The notes: a model not told the origin generated them from the sequence alone. Shown: positions 1 to 7,051, counted from the first letter of the stretch. The stretch: 7,191 nt of DNA from Zoogloeaceae bacterium (GCA_031259605.1 JAIRLE010000065.1:1-7191); one strand, 5' to 3'. Made by a program: numbers and translations.

Positions 1-591
1 CGCCTTTTCGTTGTTCTTTTCCAGCAAGTCCCTGGCTTCCTGCCAAGCAGCCTTCGCTTCCGCAACCTTCTCCTGGGCGAGGAAAACATCGCCCCGCAAT
101 TCGGCGTAGCTGGCGGCAAAGGCGGCGGCGGGCGGGCGGGCGAGCCACTTCATGGCTTCATCATACTCATGCTCGTCGAGCAGCAGTCCGGCCAGGCGCA
201 GGCGGGCAATATCGGCAAATTCATCCTTGCCATGTTCGACCACCCAGGCAAACTGCGCCCTGGCGGTCTTGGCGTCGCCCGCGCCAATGGCGTGGCGGGC
301 GGCAAGCAGCACGCCCATCGAGGCATAGCTGGTATTGCCGTATTTGTCCGTAAGTTCGCCGGTTAGCCCGCGCACCTGGACACTGTCATTCTTGCCGATG
401 GCTTGTTGCAGGGCGGCATAGATTTCGCCGGATTGCGCGGCCTGCCGCGCCTGATGCCCGTTCCAGGCCGTCCAGCCCGCGACGGCAAGCGCCAGCGCGC
501 AAACGCAGCCAACCGCCAGATTGCCGTATTGTTTCCACCAGGCTTTCAGGTTTTCGACCTGTTCCTGTTCTTCCAGATCATATGCCGCCAT
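1..591 (-). CDS. yfgM: YfgM-family tetratricopeptide membrane protein (partial, 3' end outside window)
   Basis: The visible part is 197 codons, open to the window edge, so the C-terminus is missing. The N-terminus MAAYDLEEQEQ followed by an LKAWWKQYGN-like stretch is the hallmark of the YfgM family. A single hydrophobic segment follows at about residues 22-42, giving a short cytoplasmic N-terminus and a periplasmic domain. Helical TPR-like repeats fill residues 50-197. In E. coli, YfgM associates with the SecYEG translocon and with PpiD and helps hand over secreted proteins; the same role is inferred here. The ATG at 591-589 lies inside the last codons of hisS (14-base overlap) and is preceded by AAGGA (600-604 on the plus strand) at good spacing, which supports this start. 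In related genomes bamB and der usually follow, but they would lie outside this window. Confidence 0.92.
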   Translation of the reverse strand, partial: MAAYDLEEQEQVENLKAWWKQYGNLAVGCVCALALAVAGWTAWNGHQARQAAQSGEIYAALQQAIGKNDSVQVRGLTGELTDKYGNTSYASMGVLLAARHAIGAGDAKTARAQFAWVVEHGKDEFADIARLRLAGLLLDEHEYDEAMKWLARPPAAAFAASYAELRGDVFLAQEKVAEAKAAWQEARDLLEKNNEKA

Positions 592-1906
592 GTCCGTTTT
601 CCTTTTTTGCCGTATCGTTGTTGAAAAAATACTCGCGGATGAAGCCGGGTAGCGCGTCGACGCGCACGCGCCGCTGGCCGGATGCCGCATCACGCAGCGC
701 CTTCAATTGCACCGTGTCGTCGGCCGCTTCGTCGTCGCCAATGATAACGGCGAATGCCGCGCCCGCGCCATCGGCTTTTTTCATCTGCGCCTTGAAACTG
801 CCGCCGCCACAGTGCAACAACACCTTCACGCCGGCGTCGCGCAGCGTCTCCGCCGCATACACGGCAAGGCGACCGGCTGCTCCCCCTTGATGCGCCAGGT
901 AAACATCCGGCGGCGACGGCGCGTCCATGCCGCCGCCATGGGCGGCGCAAAGCGCCATCAGGCGCTCGACGCCCAGCGCAAACCCGCAGGCGGGCGTGGG
1001 CTTGCCGCCCAGTTGCGCGACGAGACCGTCGTAGCGTCCGCCCGCGCAGACCGTGCCCTGCGCGCCGAGGCTATCCGTCACCCACTCGAACACGCCGTGA
1101 TTGTAATAGTCCAGGCCGCGCACCAGACGCGGATTGACGTCGAACTCAATGCCCGCGTCCCACAAAATTCGCTGCAAGCCGACAAAATGGTCCAGCGATT
1201 CCGCGCCGAGATAATCCAGAAGACAGGGCGCTCCCGCGCAAATTTCCTGTATCTGCGGATTCTTGCTGTCGAGAATGCGCAGGGGATTGCTGTGCAAGCG
1301 GCGTCTGGCGTCTTCATCCAGCCCTGCCGCAAAGCCTTCGAGGTAGGCAATCAGATCGGCGCGATGGCGGGCGCGTTCTTCCGGTTGGCCCAGGCTGTTC
1401 AATTGCAGGCGCATGTCGGCAAGCCCCAGATTGCGCCACAAGCGCCGCGTCAGCAGAATCAGTTCGGCGTCCACGTCCGGGCCGGAAAGACCGAAAACTT
1501 CGGCGCCAATCTGGTAAAACTGGCGATAACGGCCTTTCTGCGGACGCTCGTGGCGAAACATCGGCCCCAGATAATAAAGACGCTGCGCCGCTTGGTTCGC
1601 CAAGCCATGCTGGATGACGGCGCGCGCGCAACCTGCCGTGCCTTCGGGACGCAAGGTGAGTTCCTCGCCGTTCAAACTGTCGACAAAGGAATACATCTCC
1701 TTTTCCACGATATCGGTGACTTCCCCGATGGCGCGGGTAAAAAGCGGCGTCGGCTCGACGATGGGCAAGCGGACGGGCTTGTAGCCGTAGCCTTCCAGAC
1801 AGGCAATGGCAACGGCTTCGAGGCGCGCCCATCTCTCGGCTTCCGGCGGCAGGATATCGTTCATGCCGCGCACCGATTGCAAGCGTTGGGAGGCGGATTG
1901 ATTCAC
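578..1906 (-). CDS. hisS: Histidine--tRNA ligase
   Basis: This is a 442-residue class II aminoacyl-tRNA synthetase that charges tRNA-His with histidine in the cytoplasm. The family signature is complete. RGMNDILP is at 13-20 and TLRPEGT at 84-90. Motif 2 (FRHERPQKGRYRQF) is at 117-130, and the histidine-binding loop RGLDYY is at 263-268. Motif 3 (GFALGVERLMAL) is at 308-319. The anticodon-binding domain occupies roughly 333-425. E. coli HisRS has 424 residues, so this one is slightly longer, mainly through a hydrophilic tail after residue 425 that overlaps the start of yfgM. The start codon is GTG at 1906-1904, overlapping the ispG stop as GTGA. An AAGGA Shine-Dalgarno sequence (1916-1920 on the plus strand) sits nine bases upstream, which supports this start. 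The coupling ties HisS synthesis to IspG translation. Confidence 0.98.
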   Translation of the reverse strand: MNQSASQRLQSVRGMNDILPPEAERWARLEAVAIACLEGYGYKPVRLPIVEPTPLFTRAIGEVTDIVEKEMYSFVDSLNGEELTLRPEGTAGCARAVIQHGLANQAAQRLYYLGPMFRHERPQKGRYRQFYQIGAEVFGLSGPDVDAELILLTRRLWRNLGLADMRLQLNSLGQPEERARHRADLIAYLEGFAAGLDEDARRRLHSNPLRILDSKNPQIQEICAGAPCLLDYLGAESLDHFVGLQRILWDAGIEFDVNPRLVRGLDYYNHGVFEWVTDSLGAQGTVCAGGRYDGLVAQLGGKPTPACGFALGVERLMALCAAHGGGMDAPSPPDVYLAHQGGAAGRLAVYAAETLRDAGVKVLLHCGGGSFKAQMKKADGAGAAFAVIIGDDEAADDTVQLKALRDAASGQRRVRVDALPGFIREYFFNNDTAKKENGHGGI

Positions 1907-3156
1907 GGCGTCAATTCCTTCTTGCGCGCGCAGTTGCGGGCAACATAGCGGCTGATGATTTCCAGAAATTCGTCGGCGATATGCTCACCCTTCAGGGTTG
2001 CGGTCTTGATTCCATCTTCATAGACCGGCGCGGCCGGAGCTTCGCCCGCGCCAGGAAGCGAAATGCCGACATGCGCGTGGCGCGATTCACCCGGGCCATT
2101 GACCACGCAGCCCATGACCGCCACGCGCAGATGCTCGACGCCCGCGTACCGCCCGCGCCACGCAGGCATCTGCGCCTGCAGGAAACCCCGCACCCGCTGC
2201 GCGAGTTCCTGGAAAAAGCCGGAAGCGGTACGCCCGCAACCGGGACAGGCCACCACCTGCGGCGTGAATGCGCGCAGACCGAGACTTTGCAGGATATCTT
2301 GCGCCACCTCGACCTCCTTCGCGCGCGCTTCTCCGGGTTCCGGCGTGAGCGAGACGCGGATGGTGTCGCCTATGCCCTGTTGCAGCAGCACCGACAACGC
2401 CGCCGTGGAAGCGACGATGCCCCTGGAACCCATGCCGGCTTCCGTCAGTCCCAAGTGCAAGGCATACCGGGAACGGGCGGCAAGCTCCCGGTAAATGGCG
2501 ATCAGATCCGGCGCGGCGGAAACCTTGCAGGAAAGAATGACGCGGCGACCGGGCAACCCCAGCGATTCCGCCTGCCCGGCGGATTCCAGGGCGGAGGCGA
2601 GCATGGCTTCGCGCATGACTTCCGGGACGCTTTTGGGCATATGACGCCGGTTGTTCGCGTCCATCAGGCGGGACAGCACAGCCTGATCGAGGCTACCCCA
2701 ATTGACGCCGATGCGCACCGGCTTTTCATAACGGCAGGCCAGATCGATCATGGCGGCGAATTGCGCGTCCTTTTTCTGCCCGAAGCCGACATTGCCAGGA
2801 TTGATACGGTATTTGGCCAGCGCGACGGCGCAATCGGGGCAGTCGGCAAGCAGGCGGTGGCCGTTGTAATGAAAATCGCCAATCAGCGGCGCGGGACAAT
2901 TCCAGTCGTCGAGACGTCGGCGAATCTCCGGCACGGCGGCGGCGGCCTCCGGCGTATTCACCGTAATCCGCACCAACTCGGAACCCGCTTGGTACAGATC
3001 AAGACACTGACGCGCCGTGGCCTCGGCATCAGCCGTGTCGGTGTTGGTCATCGACTGCACCACCACCGGCGACTTGCCGCCAAGCGGCACACCGCCGACA
3101 TGGCAGGAATGGGTATCGGGTTGTTCAGGCAGTTTGCCGCAGAAACGCAAGGGCAT
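1903..3156 (-). CDS. ispG: 4-hydroxy-3-methylbut-2-enyl diphosphate synthase (IspG/GcpE)
   Basis: IspG is the [4Fe-4S] enzyme of the MEP (non-mevalonate) isoprenoid pathway. It converts 2-C-methyl-D-erythritol 2,4-cyclodiphosphate to HMBPP. The protein has 417 residues against 372 in E. coli, consistent with the longer form known from betaproteobacteria. The N-terminal TIM-barrel half shows VVVQSMTNTDTADAEAT (31-47), the RINPGN loop (117-122) and RIGVNWGSL (148-156). The C-terminal iron-sulfur domain carries CPGCGRT (cysteines 304 and 307) and MGCVVNGPGE (cysteine 350, glutamate 357). These match the three cluster cysteines and the conserved glutamate of the family. The ATG lies 12 bases after the rodZ stop with no convincing Shine-Dalgarno sequence, so translation is probably coupled to rodZ. 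Its stop codon overlaps the hisS GTG start. Confidence 0.97.
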   Translation of the reverse strand: MPLRFCGKLPEQPDTHSCHVGGVPLGGKSPVVVQSMTNTDTADAEATARQCLDLYQAGSELVRITVNTPEAAAAVPEIRRRLDDWNCPAPLIGDFHYNGHRLLADCPDCAVALAKYRINPGNVGFGQKKDAQFAAMIDLACRYEKPVRIGVNWGSLDQAVLSRLMDANNRRHMPKSVPEVMREAMLASALESAGQAESLGLPGRRVILSCKVSAAPDLIAIYRELAARSRYALHLGLTEAGMGSRGIVASTAALSVLLQQGIGDTIRVSLTPEPGEARAKEVEVAQDILQSLGLRAFTPQVVACPGCGRTASGFFQELAQRVRGFLQAQMPAWRGRYAGVEHLRVAVMGCVVNGPGESRHAHVGISLPGAGEAPAAPVYEDGIKTATLKGEHIADEFLEIISRYVARNCARKKELTP

Positions 3157-3168
3157 GAAACAGGACGC

Positions 3169-4200
3169 TCAAGGCAGGACGACGCGGGCGACATCGTTCT
3201 CCGCATTGGGTTGCAGGGATACCGGCTTTCCCCGGTAGGTGAGCGTCACGCCGGAAGCCTTGCCCACCGTGACCGTCAGGGGCGGCGCGCCGGAAACGAC
3301 ATGGCGCGTCCCTGCCGCGTGTTGCCGCGAACTCAGGACGACATCATTCCTGTCACGCACTTCCACCCAGGATTCCTGGATGAAAGAAAATTGCACACCG
3401 TTATCGGCGACCGGACTGGACGGCGGCGCGGCGGACGCGGACGGCGCTTCCGGCTCGGGCGCATCTGCCGCGAGCGTTACCGGCGCGCTGCCCACGCTTT
3501 CGGATTCCTCCAGCACGGGCGTCGCATTGTCCGCGTCCGGCTCCGCTTCGGCCTGCCGATCCTCCTCCGTCCACTGACCGCCCCGGACAGGCATCCAGGA
3601 CTGCTCCGGCAAGAAGAAGTACAGCAGGACGGCAATCAGCAACAAGACGAGACCGGTCACCGCCACCAGCGACGAATCCTTGGCGTCCGCCTCCTGGCGA
3701 CCGGGCATGACGACATGCGTGGATTCCGGCAGTTCCAGCCGGGGCGCGGACAATTTATCGACGCCGTCGAGAATTTCCAGGAGCGGCGCCGCCTCCAGAT
3801 TGACGACGCGCGCATAATTGCGGACAAAGCCACGCACAAAGGTTCTCCCCGGCAAGGCGGCGAGATCGCCGCTTTCCAGCGCAAGAACCTGGCGCTCCCC
3901 CAGGCGCAGGCGCTGCGCGACATCGGACACCTCCAGCTTTTGCGCCTCGCGCGCCGCTTCCAGTTGCCGCCCAACCCGGACTTCCGCCGCGGGCGGATCT
4001 GCTGGCTGCGAACCGGCCAACAGCGCATCCGCCGACGGTATGATCTGCTCCAGTTGTTCCACGAGACTGGACTGCAACGCCTCGCGCACATGCCGCAACC
4101 CCGCAGGCGTTTGCGCGATCGCCGCCTCCGGAGCGACTTCCGCTTTCGCCGTCGGCGTCTTGTCTTTCCGGCCCAGCCACGAAGTACGGGTTCCGCTCAT
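3169..4200 (-). CDS. rodZ: RodZ-like cell-shape protein (HTH_25 / DUF4115)
   Basis: This 343-residue bitopic membrane protein has the RodZ architecture. An N-terminal cytoplasmic helix-turn-helix of the HTH_25 type spans about 75-145 (VGRQLEAAREAQKLEVSDVA onward, then LPGRTFVRGFVRNYAR). One membrane segment lies at about 177-198, followed by a Pro/Ala/Glu-rich periplasmic linker (about 210-265). A C-terminal DUF4115 domain spans about 268-343 (FSFIQESWVEVRD onward). In E. coli, RodZ links MreB to the elongation machinery. The odd part is a 73-residue stretch ahead of the HTH, where E. coli RodZ has only about 15 residues. No methionine occurs there after the first codon, and the ATG overlaps the pilW stop as ATGA, so the long form seems genuine. 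No strong Shine-Dalgarno sequence is visible. In some annotations this gene is called a helix-turn-helix or DUF4115 domain protein. Confidence 0.92.
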   Translation of the reverse strand: MSGTRTSWLGRKDKTPTAKAEVAPEAAIAQTPAGLRHVREALQSSLVEQLEQIIPSADALLAGSQPADPPAAEVRVGRQLEAAREAQKLEVSDVAQRLRLGERQVLALESGDLAALPGRTFVRGFVRNYARVVNLEAAPLLEILDGVDKLSAPRLELPESTHVVMPGRQEADAKDSSLVAVTGLVLLLIAVLLYFFLPEQSWMPVRGGQWTEEDRQAEAEPDADNATPVLEESESVGSAPVTLAADAPEPEAPSASAAPPSSPVADNGVQFSFIQESWVEVRDRNDVVLSSRQHAAGTRHVVSGAPPLTVTVGKASGVTLTYRGKPVSLQPNAENDVARVVLP

Positions 4201-5009
4201 TCGTAATTACCCGACAGGTATGCCTGGTATTCCGCCGAAGTGGGATACAGGCGGCGCAATTGCGCCGCCAGGCTTTTTTCTTCCGCCAGATGCCCCAGTT
4301 TGCGCTCCACCCGGATACCCAGCCACAGGGCGTCCGGCGGCGGCGTCACGCCCGCCTGCAAGATTTCCTGCAAACGATTGCGCGCCTCCGTCAGGTTGCC
4401 TTCCTTGTACGCCAGCGAAATGAGCTGGATCTGCACCAGCGACATGCTTTCCCTATCGCCGGCCATGCGCAGCGCCTGCAACAGGTAGGCGCGCGCATTT
4501 TCCAGATCGCCCACCTTGACGGCGCAGGAGCCGGCATTGATGTAGGCGCGCTCCGGCGTGACATACAGGGGATTCTTGATGGCGATCATGAAATGGGGAA
4601 AGGATTCCCGCTCCCTGCCGCGCTGGCACAGGAACCAGCCGTAATTGTTGTTGATGTCCGGATCGTTCGGGGCAAGACCCAGGGCCTTTTTGAAATCGGC
4701 ATCCGCTCCGTCGAATTCGCGCAAGGCGGTATGCACCAGCGCGCGCACGTTGTAGGCCGAAGCGTAGCGCGGGTCGGCGGCAATGGCGATGTTGGTTTCC
4801 TCCAGCGCCACCGGCATGCTGCCCGCCTGGAAATACAGCGCCGCCAGTTCCGTGTGAATCTGCGCCTGGTTGCGCACGTTGCTCACGGTTTCATTGCTGT
4901 GCATGGATTCCGGCACCACAATCTGGGCGCTGGTCGGCATGGCCGCCAACGCCGCCATGCATGCCGATGCTGCCATGAGCGGCAGACGCCTCACAATGCT
5001 TCGAATCAT
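4197..5009 (-). CDS. pilW: Type IV pilus biogenesis/stability protein PilW (PilF-type TPR pilotin)
   Basis: The 270-residue protein is an exported TPR protein of the PilF/PilW family. In Pseudomonas and Neisseria this family is an outer-membrane lipoprotein that assembles or stabilises the PilQ secretin and the pilus fibre. Tetratricopeptide repeats run from about residue 50 to 222. They include AALYFQAGSMPVALEETN, the repeat with ALGLAPNDPDINNNYGWFLC (110-128), and AYINAGSCAVKVGDLENA (155-172). A signal peptide covers residues 1-28 (basic MIRSIVRR, then a hydrophobic core). The best cleavage site is TSA-Q at 28/29, a signal peptidase I type site. Cysteine 17 sits in ASAC, which is only a poor lipobox. 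A GGAGG sequence about ten bases upstream, inside the end of rlmN, supports the ATG at 5009. The start overlaps the rlmN stop, and the stop overlaps the rodZ start, both as ATGA. Confidence 0.92.
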   Translation of the reverse strand: MIRSIVRRLPLMAASACMAALAAMPTSAQIVVPESMHSNETVSNVRNQAQIHTELAALYFQAGSMPVALEETNIAIAADPRYASAYNVRALVHTALREFDGADADFKKALGLAPNDPDINNNYGWFLCQRGRERESFPHFMIAIKNPLYVTPERAYINAGSCAVKVGDLENARAYLLQALRMAGDRESMSLVQIQLISLAYKEGNLTEARNRLQEILQAGVTPPPDALWLGIRVERKLGHLAEEKSLAAQLRRLYPTSAEYQAYLSGNYE

Positions 5010-6106
5010 GATCTCTGTTCCTCCAACATGCCGCGCGCCGCCCGCGCGCCGCGCCGTGTCTTGTTCCGGATTTGCCCGGCCAGTTGCCCGCAGGCAGCTT
5101 CTATTTCCTCGCCACGAGTCTTGCGCACCGTCGTCACGATACCGGCGCGCGCAAGGACATCGACAAAACGCCGAACGCGCTCGGGACGGGAACGGCGATA
5201 TCCTGATCCGGGAAAAGGATTGAAAGGAATCATATTAAACTTGCAAGACACCTGTCGCGTCAAGGAAATCAAGGCTCTGGCATCGCGCTCCCGATCATTT
5301 ACGCCGTCGATCAGCACATATTCAAAGGTGACGAAATCGCGCGGCGCTTTTTCCAGGTAACGCCTGCAAGCCGCCATCAGCGCCGCCAACGGGTATTTTT
5401 TGTTGATCGGCACCAGCGTATCGCGCAGCGCGTCATCGGGCGCGTGCAGGGAAATCGCCAGCGCCACCGGGCATTCCTCGCGCAAGCGATCCATGGCCGG
5501 AATCAACCCCGCCGTGGAAACCGTCACCCGCCGCCGTGAAAGCCCATAGGCGTTATCGTCCAGCAAGAGCCGGAGCACAGTCACGCTGTTGTCGAAATTC
5601 GCCAGCGGTTCGCCCATGCCCATCAACACCACGTTGGAAACGATACGCTCGCCCTTGGGATCGCGCCCCAGCGCCTTGTTCGCCTGCCAAAGCTGGCCGA
5701 TGATTTCGGAGACTTCCAGATTGCGGCTGAATCCCTGTTTTCCGGTTGCGCAGAACGCGCATTCAAGGGCGCAGCCCGCCTGCGTGGAAACGCACAGCGT
5801 GCCGCGCCCCGCCTCGGGGATGAATACGGCCTCCACCGCGTTGCCGCCGCCCACGTCGAAGAGGAATTTGCGGGTGCCGTCATCGGCCATGCGCGCCGCC
5901 AGCAGCAGCGGCGGCACGATGCAGGCGCGCGCCGGAAGTTTTTCGCGCAGGGACTTGGCAAGGTCGCTCATGGCCGCGAAATCCGCCTCGCCATAACGAT
6001 GCATCCAGCGCAAGACCTGGGTGGCGCGAAACGGCTTTTCTCCGGATTCGGCAAACCAGGCGGTCAGCCGGGCGGCATCGAAATCCAGCAGGTTTTGCAG
6101 GAGCAT
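5006..6106 (-). CDS. rlmN: Dual-specificity 23S rRNA/tRNA (adenine-C2) methyltransferase RlmN
   Basis: This is a 366-residue radical SAM enzyme. RlmN methylates C2 of A2503 in 23S rRNA and of A37 in certain tRNAs, which affects peptidyl-transferase function and decoding accuracy. The radical SAM motif CALECAFC gives cluster cysteines 112, 116 and 119. Cysteine 105 (LCVSTQAGC) lies seven residues ahead of the first, as does E. coli Cys118. Cysteine 339 (EEIEAACGQL) matches the methyl-carrying Cys355. GMGEPLANFD at 163-172 is the family SAM-binding stretch. The N-terminal accessory domain (NLLDFDAARLTAWF) is intact. The C-terminus is a basic, Arg-rich tail. The gene starts 11 bases after the ndk stop with no clear Shine-Dalgarno sequence, and its stop overlaps the pilW start. 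Confidence 0.98.
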   Translation of the reverse strand: MLLQNLLDFDAARLTAWFAESGEKPFRATQVLRWMHRYGEADFAAMSDLAKSLREKLPARACIVPPLLLAARMADDGTRKFLFDVGGGNAVEAVFIPEAGRGTLCVSTQAGCALECAFCATGKQGFSRNLEVSEIIGQLWQANKALGRDPKGERIVSNVVLMGMGEPLANFDNSVTVLRLLLDDNAYGLSRRRVTVSTAGLIPAMDRLREECPVALAISLHAPDDALRDTLVPINKKYPLAALMAACRRYLEKAPRDFVTFEYVLIDGVNDRERDARALISLTRQVSCKFNMIPFNPFPGSGYRRSRPERVRRFVDVLARAGIVTTVRKTRGEEIEAACGQLAGQIRNKTRRGARAARGMLEEQRS

Positions 6107-6117
6107 CCGGCGAAATT

Positions 6118-6549
6118 TTACTGGCGGCCGCCGTACAGATGCATGCCGGGAAAGAAAAAGGCGATTTCCGCGGCGGCGGTCTCCGGCGCGTCGGAACCGT
6201 GTACGGCGTTGGCGTCGATGGATTCGGCAAAGTCGGCGCGAAGGGTGCCGGGCGCGGCTTTTTTCGGGTCGGTCGCGCCCATCAGTTCGCGATTTCTGGC
6301 AATGGCGTTTTCGCCTTCCAGCACCTGAACCATCACCGGGCCGGAAGTCATGAAGGCCACCAGATCCCCGAAGAAAGGCCGCTCCCGATGCACCGCGTAG
6401 AATTGCCCGGCTTCCTGCGCGGAAAGCCAGAGCATCCTGGCGGCCACAATCCTGAGGCCGCTTTCTTCAAAACGCGCGTAGATCCTGCCAATCACGTTTT
6501 TTTGGACGGCATCGGGCTTGATGATGGAAAGGGTGCGTTCAATCGCCAT
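6118..6549 (-). CDS. ndk: Nucleoside-diphosphate kinase
   Basis: This 143-residue enzyme transfers the gamma phosphate of ATP to other (deoxy)nucleoside diphosphates through a phosphohistidine. The catalytic histidine is His117 in NAVHGSD (115-121). The N-terminal ERTLSIIKPDAV contains Lys11, and the RPFFGDLVAFMTSGPV segment (57-72) is the Kpn-loop region; all are typical of the family. The length equals the usual bacterial Ndk. An upstream in-frame ATG at 6585 would add twelve residues, but the ATG at 6549 fits the family N-terminus (MAIERT) and has AGGAG six bases upstream, so the shorter form is called. It is the first gene of the operon and probably sits directly behind the promoter. Confidence 0.98.
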   Translation of the reverse strand: MAIERTLSIIKPDAVQKNVIGRIYARFEESGLRIVAARMLWLSAQEAGQFYAVHRERPFFGDLVAFMTSGPVMVQVLEGENAIARNRELMGATDPKKAAPGTLRADFAESIDANAVHGSDAPETAAAEIAFFFPGMHLYGGRQ

Positions 6550-6555
6550 GAGCTG

Positions 6556-6560
6556 CTCCT
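6556..6560 (-). promoter_or_regulatory. Shine-Dalgarno sequence of ndk
   Basis: On the minus strand the sequence reads AGGAG, followed by six bases and then the ATG at 6549. This is the strongest ribosome-binding site at the head of the operon. It decides between the family-consistent start at 6549 and the upstream in-frame ATG at 6585. Confidence 0.8.
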
Positions 6561-6580
6561 GAAAAAGGGAAAACCGTGAA

Positions 6581-6607
6581 AGCATAGGAGTCTATCACGC
6601 GGCGCAA
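6581..6607 (-). promoter_or_regulatory. Weak sigma70-like promoter candidate for the ndk operon
   Basis: Minus-strand TATGCT (6581-6586) could serve as a -10 box about 32 bases ahead of the ndk start. TTGCGC (6602-6607) is a poor -35 match at a short 15-base spacing. It is offered because the whole operon needs a promoter upstream of ndk and this is the best candidate close by. The match is weak, and the real promoter may lie elsewhere between 6560 and 6740. Confidence 0.25.
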
Positions 6608-6742
6608 GACGAAGGGGCATGTCATCGAGAATGGGGTGCAGTTACACGGCAGTCAGTAGTTTTGCGGACAAATCAGTCTTTGAAACCTGCATGGGTCGTA
6701 TCCTCTTCGTTCTGTAAATTGCGGGCTTCTCAGTAATCGAAC
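6590..6742. other. Non-coding or decayed spacer between ndk and the autotransporter relic
   Basis: No convincing gene is present. On the minus strand one short open stretch ends at a TAA around 6637-6639 and reads ...RTKRIRPMQVSKTDLSAKLLTAV. It is under 45 codons between stops, has no recognised family and no clear ribosome-binding site, so it is not called as a gene. The stretch looks less GC-rich than the operon, as expected for a regulatory spacer or scar tissue. Confidence 0.5.
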
Positions 6743-6912
6743 GGTTTTGCCATCGACGCGCCCTCGCTCAAGGGCGACGTCGGCATCGGCGAACTCAGCC
6801 TGACCCTCAAGCCCTCGGCGACGCATCCCTCTCTTTCGACCTGGGCGTACAGAGCCATACCGGGAAAAGGGAAGGCGTGACCGGGAGCGCGCAGGCGAAG
6901 TGGGCGTCTTGA
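6743..6912 (+). pseudogene. Relic of an autotransporter beta-barrel C-terminus
   Basis: Two adjacent plus-strand frames together spell the end of an autotransporter (type V secretion) beta-barrel. The first frame, from about 6743, reads GFAIDAPSLKGDVGIGEL and continues SLTLKPSATHP. The reading then shifts near 6824-6834 to the next frame, which gives LSFDLGVQSHTGKREGV followed by TGSAQAKWAS and a TGA at 6910-6912. The G-R-E-G-V-x-G-S ending is typical of the last barrel strands, which normally finish with an aromatic residue. Here the last codon is TCT (Ser) instead. An in-frame TAA at 6734-6736 closes the frame upstream, and neither passenger domain nor the rest of the barrel is present. It is therefore a dead fragment of about 55 codons, probably left by deletion or rearrangement. 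The family call rests on recognising the motif, not on a search. Confidence 0.7.
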
Positions 6913-7050
6913 TCGACAACCGCCATTCCACTCTGCGCGGCGCGGCGTAGGCGCAACCGCGCTTCAATTCAAGCCGCCATCTGCGCCGTCAGGTTGCTAT
7001 TGCTACTGCCCGGCAGCGGTCATTTTCTGCCTTGGCGCGCGTCGTGGCTT
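6913..7050. other. Spacer between autotransporter relic and insertion sequence
   Basis: I see no gene or RNA in this stretch. GC-rich arms GCGCGG (6940-6945) and CCGCGC (6957-6962) could pair, but no T-run follows, so it is not called as a terminator. It may be the former 3' flank of the autotransporter gene. Confidence 0.4.
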
Positions 7051-7051
7051 G

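Noticed and set aside
121..143. A GGC/GGGC-rich run resembling a simple repeat
   Set aside because: It encodes the Ala/Pro-rich piece ARPPAAAFAA inside yfgM in frame and is explained by codon use.
707..1948. A 413-codon plus-strand open frame antisense to hisS
   Set aside because: This is a shadow of hisS, which has every family motif on the other strand. The antisense product has no recognisable domain and a skewed composition.
1981..4206. A 741-codon plus-strand open frame antisense to ispG and rodZ
   Set aside because: It lies fully opposite two well-identified genes. Long antisense frames are expected in GC-rich coding DNA, and its translation is Arg/Gly/His-rich with no recognisable domain.
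4260..5360. A 366-codon plus-strand open frame antisense to pilW and rlmN
   Set aside because: It spans the junction of two certain genes on the opposite strand and reads as Arg/Gln/His-rich shadow sequence.
6550..6585. A longer ndk starting at the ATG at 6585
   Set aside because: It would add twelve residues absent from Ndk proteins, and the strong AGGAG site fits the ATG at 6549.
6940..6962. A GC-rich inverted repeat as a terminator
   Set aside because: The arms are only six bases, the loop is eleven bases and no T-run follows. Such pairs arise easily in GC-rich DNA.
6653..6967. A 104-codon minus-strand open frame between ndk and the IS
   Set aside because: It is antisense to the autotransporter relic, is Arg-rich, resembles no family and has no clear ribosome-binding site. 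The plus-strand relic explains this DNA better.
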